NCBI RefSeq assembly: GCF_000143415.4
Contig: NW_003314379.1
Span: 251,851 to 315,850, forward strand
Length of the DNA: 64,000 nt
Origin: Selaginella moellendorffii
Lineage: Eukaryota > Streptophyta > Lycopodiopsida > Selaginellales > Selaginellaceae
Direction of reading: 5' to 3'
Shown: piece by piece, positions 21,921 through 30,056 of the stretch
Layout: each line of letters opens with the position of its first letter
Numbering within the stretch: position 1 is the stretch's first letter
Made by a program: the position numbers and the translations under genes
The notes under the pieces: generated by a model
Told to the model about the DNA's origin: nothing
Databases searched by the model: none
What the model saw: the letters and a program-made list of their open reading frames with translations, nothing else

Positions 21921-23622
21921 GGGTGGCTTAAATATCCCATATTCAGCACTTACTGATGAAGTAGTGTCGCGCATGTGACTTCGGGTATCGAAAGTTACCT
22001 GTCGACCAGTCCTTACGGACACTCTTACCTTACTGCCACGATGGCAGGAGGTCGGTATTGCTGGGCCCGTTATTAGTCTCCGCCTAAGCTAGTTGAGAAA
22101 CTGGTCTTCACGTGTGCACTTGACCAGATGGGCATAAGGACGGAATTCCTACGTGCTATTTGTCAAGCATACTTGACTTGGTTAGAGAAACTCATTCGTT
22201 GACTTGCACTTGCTAGTGTTGGGAACCCCCATGATATTGAGACTAGTCCCTCAATATTCGCTAAATGATAGCTTACCGTGTCTGCCAAACACCCTCGCTA
22301 TCATACCCTTTGTGTTGGTCTCATTTCGATCCCAAATGCTATTTATGGAAAGTGTCTAGATTAGCTCATTTGACATATCTACAGAATGTAGAGATCGACC
22401 TGAACACAATGGTGTTCGTCCTGTGTCCAAATTCGCAATCTAAGGACATTCCATATTTAGTAAGTTTCGGACTTGTCCCAGAGACTAACTCCTGGTACTA
22501 AGGGAGGCTTGGGGTGAAAGCCCAAAGCGTGTGTCCCTCAAGGGGGGGGGGGGGCGCTGTGGGGGGTTCCAAATGTATAGTAGGGATAGTGTGTAGGTCG
22601 GGCATGGCCGACCAACCTGAGGCATAGTCTAGCTCCCGCTTGCGTGCCTGTCCTTGTTCTGCGTCCGGCTTGGGTCTAAGCCTAAGTTCCATTCCATGCT
22701 AGTTGGTGGAGTACCCATGTCCTCACGTTAGGCCACCAGTATGCCGAAATAGCGCCAGACTCTGTTTGGCTCCGTTTTGTGTGCTGGTCCTGGCTTTGGG
22801 ATGCTAGTTGCTCCAGGACTGTTCCAAGTCGCGCCGGGCTCCTGTCCCTTCGCTCCTTGGGCTTTATGCTCGGGAGTTGTTCCGTGGTTCGGTTCCATCA
22901 CTCCTTGGCTTCGTGCTTGGGAGTTTGGCACCGTTCCTTCGTTCAGTGGCCCAACGCCCTGAACTTCGGGTTCCTATGGACACGTGGCATGGACACGTGG
23001 CATGTGACACGTGGCATCTGTCACATGGCACAAAGAGGGTTTAGGTTCCGCTTCATGGTGTTATCCTATGGTAAATCACCATAGGATAAAGGGTTAAACC
23101 ACGTGCGCTACAATTCACCAATGAAATATTATTCTCCACCATAAAATCATAATAGCTATGTGTTTTTAATTCTTTCTTGATTTTTTTATACATCCACGCA
23201 TGCACACCTTCCAAACCCGCTCTTGGGCATTTGTGACAATGCTCAATAAAATTTACCAAACCCATGCAACCATCTGTCTTGTTTAAATAAAAGTTGCATA
23301 TAGGACACTGAAGATAATATGTATCTACATTAAACTCCCCTGCCATATTTGGAGCAAGATCTTGAAGAAAATATTGACATCGCTCTTGAAGCATTAGAGG
23401 CAATCTAACTCTTTTAATAACATCATAAGGAAGGAGTTCTTGTTCAGTTGCATTTGAAGTCGCAAATGGAAGAGTCTCACAACAACCCTCAAAATGAAAA
23501 GGAGGATTATTGCGTAGAAGTAAAGGTGGATTATTAGTTGAGATTGGAGATGGAGGTGGAAACTCATATGAGAGGCCTCCGGGACCAAAAGTAAACTTCT
23601 CCTTAACCATTGCAACACACAA
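21921..23622 (-). pseudogene. Small Cys/His protein gene, copy B, split by the 1.1 kb repeat
   Basis: The 5' part (23622 to about 23113) encodes a Pro-rich N-terminus and then YYLQCPICNFYLNKTDGC, EHCHKCPRAGLEGVHAWMYK and NNISLVN, the paralogue of copy A. At LVN the frame enters the LTR-like repeat (21965-23112). The missing C-terminus is found on the far side (21964 to about 21920) as SVSAEYGIFKPP, matching copy A (STSAEYGIFRPS). Copy A therefore serves as the empty-site reference. The insertion removes the last 17 or so residues and appends unrelated ones. No clear target duplication is visible. The Cys/His module itself is intact. Confidence 0.65.
21965..23112 (-). repeat. 1.1 kb LTR-like repeat, copy 2 (inverted relative to copy 1)
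   Basis: Starts TGTCGCGCATGTGAC and ends GCGCTACA on the plus strand; similar throughout to 3104-4200 in reverse complement. The hairpin TATCCTATGG/CCATAGGATA lies near the 23070 end. It contains a poly-G run at about 22544-22553 and short repeats of CACGTGGCATG at 22980-23030. It interrupts Cys/His gene copy B. It is probably a solo LTR, though a non-autonomous DNA element with 13-bp inverted ends is not excluded. Confidence 0.7.
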
Positions 23623-24614
23623 GAAGAATTAAATTTCTCAACAATAAGAATTCTCTGATTAATATACTATATTTTAATCTTGGGAATGATGTTTTATTAT
23701 GACATGACACTATATTGAATGATAATTGTCAGTTTTAGTAATTACAACCTACTATGAGAGACAAGTGGCTATAGGGATTTAGAAGCTAGAAACTAGCATA
23801 TAATTAATATGTAGCCTTATTTTATATAGCTGGCCTGCCATATATAATAATGGCAAATACACACAGGCATGCGAGTATGCCTTTTTGCAAGATTACCTTT
23901 CAATCCCAAATTCATATATAGATTTAATTCTTTGATTTGTCCACATTATATATCTTTGCAAAGACAAAACATATTAAAAGGAATAAGATATATATAAAAA
24001 ACTTACTTTTTTTATAATATTTTAGTGGATTACAAAAGCCATTGAAAAGTTTATAAAGTGGATTTATTAGTGCTTTCCGCTGTGCTGTCCATTTCTTCTT
24101 TTTTCTTGCTCTGCATTTTTATCAATAGTGACAGTGGTTTTGATATTCCCGGACAGGTAATAAGGACCAAGTGTGTAATATGGAGATTGTGGTAGTGAAA
24201 CAAAATTAACATTCTCACATTTCTGTATGCTAAAATTACTTACAGATTTTTTATCTTTGTTACTTCCCATCTTTGTAAACTCTAAAGAATGAACGAGTGA
24301 ATCAGTGTTTCGAATTATTTATATATTTCTGGTCAATTGTTGAAATGTTAAAATGTTGAAGTGTACAATAGAAATTTTAGGTTCATTCAAACTTCAATAT
24401 TCCCATTTTATTTAGGACCAATAAAGCCCAAAAATTTCTATGGGTTCAAACGAACTTCTAATTCTAGAAATTGTATAAATTGCATTAAAAAAATTCAAAA
24501 AATAGAAATCTCTTTGAACCATTGATACTTAAATTCATAAATTTCAAGTTCACCAAAGGATACAATTTTTCTAACTTAATATTTCCTTATAAAATTTATG
24601 GTTGACTATGTTGA
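23623..24614. other. AT-rich right part of the MULE; one small unassigned ORF
   Basis: Mostly AT-rich without features. A 67-codon minus ORF at 24067-24270 (start MGSNKDKKSVSNF, Lys-rich tail) is not recognised and may be fortuitous. Confidence 0.35.
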
Positions 24615-24678
24615 CTAGCATTGACTTGAGTTGAATTGAGCTCAACTCATGAACTCAACTCAACTTTGGACCATCCCC
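24615..24678. repeat. Right terminal inverted repeat of the MULE
   Basis: Read inward it begins GGGGATGGTCCAAAGTTGAG and continues with GAGTTCATGAGTTGAGCTCA. It mirrors the left end at 11572-11640. The target copy AAGCTGATG follows at 24679-24687. Confidence 0.7.
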
Positions 24679-25115
24679 AAGCTGATGTATTTCTAAATCC
24701 CAGCATGCTGCAAGGCGTAAAATAATCCTAATAGAAGACATCTTGGCCACAGGAGAGAATGTCTTGATGGCACGTCACAAAGTGGCATCCAATTTCACTT
24801 GAAAATCCACTTTGTGCTGGCAATCTTCCTGCCTGGTGGGAGATGAACAAGCTCCCAGACTTCATTGCATTGCAAAGAATTATACTCGTTCTGCATGGCC
24901 GCTTTCCATTTTTCTGCTTCTGGTGACTGGAGAGCTGCACGAACTGTGCATGGTTCAGGAGTGAGCTGCTCAGCAATTTGAGGCCGGAATCTGAGGCCAT
25001 CATCAAATGGTGTAACCGCTTCTTCTGCATGACTGGACTTGGTAGTGCCTCTGCTGCAACCTGCTGCTGCGGCTGAACTCGCGGCTGCTGCTGACTGTGC
25101 GCTTGCGGCTGCTGC
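24679..25115 (-). pseudogene. Copia reverse transcriptase relic, proximal half
   Basis: The minus frame reads EPCTVRAALQSPEAEKWKAA, EYNSL, VWELVHLPPGRK and STKWIFK, the standard start of the Copia reverse transcriptase (xALxSPxAxxWxxAMxxEY ... WELVxLPxGxKxIxxKWxFK). After stops it ends with WDLEIHQL at the MULE boundary. Its continuation, DIKTAFL, is at the other MULE end (11571 downward). Confidence 0.8.
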
Positions 25116-25129
25116 CCGGATACCCTAGA

Positions 25130-25470
25130 AACGTCCTCCTCGTCATAAAGTGTTGCGTGTACTTTGCAAGCCGGGAGGAACGAAGCCCAGGAGATGGGAA
25201 GAATGTGAGCTCCTCGGCGTCCTAGAACATCCACAATGCTGCTGTAGTAGTCGATCCTTGACGGGTCTCACGCTATGATCTGGACGCAAACACTCGATAG
25301 AATCGCTCACTCGGCCTCCGTCCGCGCAAGTGCTTAGCACCGCCACGAACGATGCCTCGTTGGGTGTGTGGCCCTCGAGGAGCATCTCTAGCATCGCATC
25401 GATGCTCTCGGCGCCGCATATCGCGTTCATTGCCAGTAGCGCCAAGAAAGCAGGATGATTCTTCCTCCTC
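25130..25470 (-). pseudogene. PPR relic
   Basis: The minus frame contains EMLLEGHTPNEASFVAVLST. After a frameshift it has DVLGRRGAHILPISWASFLP, matching the last PPR units and E motif of plant DYW-class proteins (xPNExTFxxVLSAC ... VDLLGRAG ... WxSLLxAC). Frameshifts and flanking Copia debris show it is a fragment. Confidence 0.65.
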
Positions 25471-26120
25471 CTCCGCTGCACTCCACAGCACGGCAGGATT
25501 CATGTGCCAGGCTCTCGGCAGTAAGCTCTATCGGATGGGGCGGCAAGAAATCAGTGAGCGTCTTCGATGCACACACGAACCGATGGAGCGCTGCGGCGCC
25601 AACGCTATGTCCTCGAGCGGCTATGGATCCAGGGTGTCCTCGACCGGTCGGCTCACGTCGTTCGTGACAACTTTGAGGTGGGTGGCAGCTTAGAGGGGAA
25701 CGGATTGGACGGTGAGGTAGGACCGATGGTATCCTCTCCCGCCATCGCCAGTGATGGAGACCATGGTCTTCCGCAACGCCCTCGTCGTGGATCGTAACAA
25801 GATGGTTGTGAGATGGTTCCAGAACGACGCTTGTTTTCTCAGCGAAAGATCATTCCTGGGAAGTGGCGAACACGACTGGATTGCCCGGACGCTGCTGCTT
25901 TGTGCACTCCAACCGGATCTATCACAAGATTTTCTTCCGCACTCTGAGCTAACATTTGGGCAGTTTCAGAGGATTGCAAGGTTATGACAGTGATTCAAGT
26001 TCCCAGCGATGGCTGCTTGGAAGGTGGTGGAGGATTTCAAGCTCAGCATGCCTTTCAGGAACGATGCTCAGATCGAGGTTCTTCGAGCTTGATGTATATT
26101 ATCTGGATCAGCCACTACTC
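25455..26120 (+). pseudogene. Kelch-family relic at the left edge of the GLP array
   Basis: Frames read KKSVSVFDAHTNRWSAAAP, and then, after frameshifts, a distal block translating as VPSDGCLEGGGGF and ELDVYYLDQPLL in different frames. The distal block (25975-26110) recurs at about 41690-41870, 45495-45590, 51395-51540 (minus) and 53745-53830, so its spread follows the GLP duplications. This is the longest copy on the left side and may represent the ancestral neighbour. Confidence 0.5.
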
Positions 26121-26214
26121 GACAAGGGCGTGTTAAAGCGTCAACAACACAGCATCTTGACTCATAGTCGCGTTCTCCCTCCAGGAATGCAAGAGGGAAC
26201 AGAGTTCTCTGTGT

Positions 26215-26246
26215 GTGGGGGGGGAGAGAGAGAGAGAGAGAGAGTA
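26215..26246 (+). repeat. (GA)n microsatellite in the GLP1 upstream region
   Basis: A G-run followed by GAGAGA repeats. A longer (GA)n is in the equivalent position upstream of GLP copy 3 (about 41970-42000); copy 5 retains only a short interrupted version. The difference is useful for ordering the duplications. Confidence 0.9.
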
Positions 26247-26504
26247 GAATGCTGCTATACTGCTTCCTCGCCTTTCAAAAAATTTCCCCCCATTCATCTC
26301 TGGTGGGGTGCGACATCTTGTACGAAGCCAACGGCTTAGTTAAGGAATAACTCTTGGTCCATGTCTTCCTGGTTCTTTCCTTTTGATGGATTGAATGTAG
26401 CATACCTTCATTTCTTTTGATAACAGCTTGACCACTACCCGATCAACATTATTTAGTCACCTTGAACCAGTGAAATTGACGTGTTCTCCATTGTCTCAGT
26501 AAAA

Positions 26505-26545
26505 TGACCAAGTCAGATCTGGAGTGCTCATAACTCCTATATAAA
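26505..26545 (+). promoter_or_regulatory. GLP1 core promoter: TGACCAAGTCAGATCT block and TATA box
   Basis: A TATA box (TATATAAA, 26538-26545) lies about 85 bases before the ATG. The element TGACCAAGTCAGATCTGGAG at 26505 is shared by all GLP copies. TGAC is the core of WRKY-bound W-boxes, which suits defence-type germins (inference). Confidence 0.7.
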
Positions 26546-26629
26546 CTCCAGCGACCTCCACACTTCTCCTCACTCCATTCTTCATCAATCAAGTAGCATC
26601 ACAACAAAAAATCTGTGTGAAGATACAAC

Positions 26630-27283
26630 ATGTCTTACAAGTTAGCCATTTGTCTAGTTGCCATTTGTGCCATTGCTTTCGTCCATGGTTCAGATGAAGA
26701 TGCCCTCCAGGATTTCTGTGTCCGCGACGGAAACAGCAACACCATCGTCAATGGATTCACTTGCAAGCCTGCTGCGGCAACTCTGGCCAGTGATTTCATG
26801 TTCCAGGGACTCCGGAACCCCGGGAACACCAACAACAAGCTCGGATCCATAGTCACCAATGCAAATGTTGGCGTATTCCCGGGAATCAACACTCTTGGAG
26901 TCTCTTTTGCGAGGATTGATTATGCTCCATACGGTGTCAATCCCCCTCACGTCCACCCCCGAGGAACCGAGCTCCTCTTCCTCCAGCAAGGAACACTCTA
27001 TGTTGGATTCGTGAGCACCACCAACAACACACTCTTCGCTCAAACTTTGCATCCAGGAGATCTCTTTGTGTTTCCGCGTGGTCTCATTCACTTCCAGCTC
27101 AACGTTGGGAAGACACCGGCTGTTGCTCTTGCAGGATTCAACTCCCAGAATCCTGGTGTCACTCAGGTAGCCAAAGCCGTGTTTGCATCCAATCCTCCCA
27201 TTTATGACGCTGTCATCGAGAGGGCATTCCAGATCAATCCCAAGCTCATCCAGCAGCTCAGGGACCTCATCAAGCAAACTTAA
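26630..27283 (+). CDS. Germin-like protein, array copy 1 (type A), intact
   Basis: 217 residues, single exon. It has a signal peptide (MSYKLAICLVAICAIAFVHG) and two N-terminal cysteines (DFCVRD, GFTCKP) that form the germin disulfide. Cupin box 1 is GVNPPHVHPRGTELLFLQQG (HxH...E) and box 2 is GDLFVFPRGLIHFQLN (...H). The three His and one Glu bind manganese in germins. The product should be a secreted, cell-wall, probably hexameric cupin. Family members are superoxide dismutases, oxalate oxidases or enzymatically silent; the sequence does not decide. N-glycosylation sites such as NNT are present. The poly-A-like signal AATAAA follows at about 27325. Confidence 0.95.
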   Translation: MSYKLAICLVAICAIAFVHGSDEDALQDFCVRDGNSNTIVNGFTCKPAAATLASDFMFQGLRNPGNTNNKLGSIVTNANVGVFPGINTLGVSFARIDYAPYGVNPPHVHPRGTELLFLQQGTLYVGFVSTTNNTLFAQTLHPGDLFVFPRGLIHFQLNVGKTPAVALAGFNSQNPGVTQVAKAVFASNPPIYDAVIERAFQINPKLIQQLRDLIKQT

Positions 27284-27765
27284 TCAATTTTCTTTTGCAA
27301 TGATTCTTCTGTAATTTTCAAGAATAAATAAAGAACTTTACCTTTCAACTGTTTTATTTTAAATATTTAAAATAACAATTAAATAATTTAAACCTGCTGC
27401 TGAAATACACTGTCTGCTGAAACGGGAAACTTAAATTTTAGGGCTCCTGTACTGCTAGGGCTAGGGGCTCCATGACAATGCCGGGGGATCCCAGCGCCAT
27501 GGCAGCGATCTTACCTCAGCCAGCAAAATCCCCAGGTGTAATATCACGACATTATATTAGCATTAAAGAATTTCTCACCTAAATTATTATTACTTTTTGT
27601 ATTAGTTTTGAATATTTTAATTTGAGAATTGGTTTCTATGGTTCTTTCATTTTTGGTATGGTTTGAGACCACGACCCGATCAAATTGAAACAATCCACAC
27701 TATGGTTTTGATCAAGTCAGTGAAATTAACGTGTTATCCTTCTTTGTCCCCTTCAATTTTTATTC

Positions 27766-27819
27766 TTGACCAAGTCAGATCTAGAGTGCTTGAGAATGCC
27801 AGTCGAACTACTATATAAA
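27766..27819 (+). promoter_or_regulatory. GLP2 promoter: W-box-like TTGACC block and TATA box
   Basis: TTGACCAAGTCAGATCTAGAGTGCT at 27766-27790 and TATATAAA at 27812-27819, about 115 bases before the ATG. This type B promoter differs from type A in its leader (CAAAAGCTTTGATCAATCAG). Confidence 0.65.
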
Positions 27820-27932
27820 CTCAACCAAACTCCACATTTCTTCTCATTCCATTCTTAGTCAATCAAGTAGCATTACAACAACATATCAAAAGCTTTGATC
27901 AATCAGCTGAACTCTTACTGCCATGATACAAG

Positions 27933-28262
27933 ATGTCTTACAAGTTAGCCATTTGTCTAGTTGCCATTTGGGCCATTGCTTTCGTCCATGGTTCAGATGA
28001 AGATGCCCTCCAGGATTTCTGTGTCCGCGACAGAGACAGCAACACTATCGTCAATGGATTCACTTGCAAGCCTGCTGCGGCAACTCTGGCCAGTGATTTC
28101 ATGTTCCAGGGACTCCGGAACCCCGGGAACACCAACAACAAGCTCGGATCCATAGTCACCAATGCAAATGTTGGCGTATTCCCGGGAATCAACACTCTTG
28201 GAGTCTCTTTTGCGAGGATTGATTATGCTCCATACGGTGTCAATCCCCCTCACGTCCACCCC
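27933..28262 (+). pseudogene. Germin-like protein copy 2 (type B), 5' half, split by a Gypsy insertion
   Basis: 110 codons identical in plan to the other copies: signal peptide, both disulfide cysteines and cupin box 1 up to HVHP. The frame then enters the LTR at 28263. The remaining half resumes at 39170 with RGTELLFLQQG. The insertion sits between the two metal-binding His of box 1 and its Glu, so the locus cannot make a working cupin. Apart from this there are no stops in either half, so the gene was intact when hit. Confidence 0.9.
28258..28262. repeat. Target site duplication ACCCC, left
   Basis: Identical to 39170-39174 on the right. Intact GLP copies have a single ACCCC at the corresponding place (GTCCACCCCCGAGG), so the 5-bp duplication and insertion site are unambiguous. 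Confidence 0.95.
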
Positions 28263-28631
28263 TGGAAACCCCCCTAACACATGCACGCCCAGGAGCAGCT
28301 CCACTCACGACTGAAAGCCAGGTTCAAACGGCTACTAGTTTATTTCTATTCTAGGCATATGCTGGCGGTTAGAACCGCCAACAGGAGAGTGGTTTTGAGA
28401 GACCCTAGCGTAGCTAGGGTTCCCCATCTCCTTTCCCATTCCATTGTACTTCAAGACTCCTGAATCGCATCCCCTATTTGCATTATCTTTGACTTGAGTC
28501 TCTCTCCCCGCCGATCCACCACTTCTTTCACCCCTCCTCAGCTGGCGACCTCTGGAGATCAGGCGCCAGTTCTTAGATCGAGTTCTAGCGGTAGCAGCAT
28601 TCTCATCCATCTCACATTTTCCCAGTGAACA
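28263..28631 (+). repeat. 5' LTR
   Basis: 369 bp. Contains two perfect short palindromes: TGGCGGTTAGAACCGCCA at 28363-28380, and CCCTAGC with GCTAGGG around 28404-28420. The second has one base changed in its loop in the 3' LTR. These could be structural or regulatory signals in the LTR transcript. Confidence 0.95.
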
Positions 28632-28650
28632 TTTGGCGACCACGGTGGGA
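28632..28650 (+). promoter_or_regulatory. Primer binding site of the Gypsy element
   Basis: TTTGGCGACCACGGTGGGA directly abuts the 5' LTR. Its form (TGGCGNC...GGGA) is that seen in plant Tat/Athila-type elements. The cognate tRNA was not determined. Confidence 0.6.
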
Positions 28651-28713
28651 TGGATCGCTGAGAGAGATCAAGGAACGAGAACCCGGTAACCATTTGCATT
28701 TTTCGAAATTTTC

Positions 28714-29802
28714 TTGTTTGCAGAGATTCAAGAACTTCAAGAACCACTCTTTCTCTCCACATCGAGTATGCCACCACCAACATGGGTACCCGGAACACGC
28801 CTTGCTGCAGCGACCACTAGAGGAAGAAAACTACACCAGCAAATTTTCGAAGAAATTAAAGATCTTTCAACGAGACCTCCTAGCGCTCTATCCGAACGAG
28901 GAGAAGAAGACCTTTGCGATCAACCCCAACATCAGCACCGAACTCTTCACCGGCCAGCACCGAGGAACCGACAGCAAGCCCGAGCATCTCCTCCGAGATC
29001 TTCTCCGACCAGCAATCTGAGAGCCCAACTCCGAATTCGAGCAGAAGAACACCGGCTGCAAGCCAGAGAACTCGCCGGCAGAGCCTCCGAACTCTTCTCC
29101 GACAACAACTCTGCTTTACCGACCAGACAACAGAACAGCAAGAATTCCGGCAACAGATCTTCCCAACCAACGCTTCTTCCACACATCAGCCGCACGTTTT
29201 CCTACGACGAGCCTCCGACACTCTATCCCGGCATCGCCCAAGTCACCGAAGGAAAGCTCCCGAATGCACCAACAATCTTCCGACAGACTCTCCGACTGAG
29301 CGCCCAAACCAGCACCGAAGACATCATCCGACGACGACACGACGCTAATCTCCACGCTGCCAAGACTCTGTTCGACCACGCCATCGAGTACGCCGGCCTA
29401 GAGACCATTGACGACGAAATTGGGTCTGATCACCCCAACCAGTCCGACTATCCGAAACTCTTCGTCGAGCTTCATCTCGGCACCGGCACCTGGAAGACCA
29501 GCCTGCACTCAGCACCTCGTCACGACAAATCGATTGGAAACTCCACCAACAAGCCCAAGTCGAAGAAAGAAACGAAGAAGAAACTCCTGGAGTACGACTG
29601 CTACCCACTTCTGGACGAGTTTTCCTCTGAGTGCCCGAACACCAGCCCGGACAACATCCAGACAACTTCTTCGACCGACCTGCATGACAGCTCTCCAATC
29701 ACTGCTACACCGAATCAGTCAACTCCCCGACGAGCTCCAAGAAATCATCCGGCAGAAGACTTGCGACCTTCTTCCGGCAACACACTTTGTTCAATTGACT
29801 GA
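28714..29802 (+). CDS. Unassigned leader ORF of the Gypsy element (362 codons)
   Basis: Open frame between the primer site and gag-pol. The predicted protein is hydrophilic and rich in Arg, Ser, Thr, Pro and Gln. It has no zinc knuckle or other motif that I recognise. The segment 29803-30056 to gag-pol contains stops. Overlapping frames are also fairly long because of the GC-rich composition, so coding is not certain. If coding, it would be an extra ORF as found in some Tat-like elements. Confidence 0.4.
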   Translation: MFAEIQELQEPLFLSTSSMPPPTWVPGTRLAAATTRGRKLHQQIFEEIKDLSTRPPSALSERGEEDLCDQPQHQHRTLHRPAPRNRQQARASPPRSSPTSNLRAQLRIRAEEHRLQARELAGRASELFSDNNSALPTRQQNSKNSGNRSSQPTLLPHISRTFSYDEPPTLYPGIAQVTEGKLPNAPTIFRQTLRLSAQTSTEDIIRRRHDANLHAAKTLFDHAIEYAGLETIDDEIGSDHPNQSDYPKLFVELHLGTGTWKTSLHSAPRHDKSIGNSTNKPKSKKETKKKLLEYDCYPLLDEFSSECPNTSPDNIQTTSSTDLHDSSPITATPNQSTPRRAPRNHPAEDLRPSSGNTLCSID

Positions 29803-30056
29803 TGGCATCCTCCTACTAGCATAGTAACCCTTAGAAGATTCTACAATAGCTACTGCTGAAGACTAGCTTCGAAGCTGCAGGCCCGAAGATATTTCCGGAG
29901 CCTTGAGATTATCGTCGACACCGATTCGACATTCAGCCAGATACCCGACAACATCACCGACAACCAAGTTAAGAGTTTGATGAAGACCTTCATCCCCGAG
30001 ATACCAACATCCAAGATAATTTTAGTGTACAAGAACCCACGGCCGTAGAGAGCCGC

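Larger units (their letters stand above)
11572..24678. mobile_element. 13.1 kb Mutator-like (MULE) transposon with cargo genes, inserted in a Copia relic
   Basis: Left flank 11562-11571 and right flank 24678-24687 are the same ten bases (CAAGCTGATG), a 9-10 bp target duplication of the size typical of MULEs. The ends are imperfect inverted repeats: AGCGTGGACCATACTTGAG from the left, and GGGGATGGTCCAAAGTTGAG read inward from the right. Both are followed by repeats of GAGTTGAGCTCA. Removing the element restores an in-frame Copia RT motif, which fixes both boundaries. Inside are a SWIM-type transposase gene (minus), a ParB/DNA methyltransferase gene (plus) and two small Cys/His protein genes (minus). 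A 1.15 kb LTR-like repeat has since inserted into one of these. Mobility has probably been lost, because the transposase contains stops. Confidence 0.8.

Noticed and set aside
28747-29700. Several alternative overlapping ORFs in the Gypsy leader
   Set aside because: Only one frame is long, and even that is uncertain; the others are shadows.
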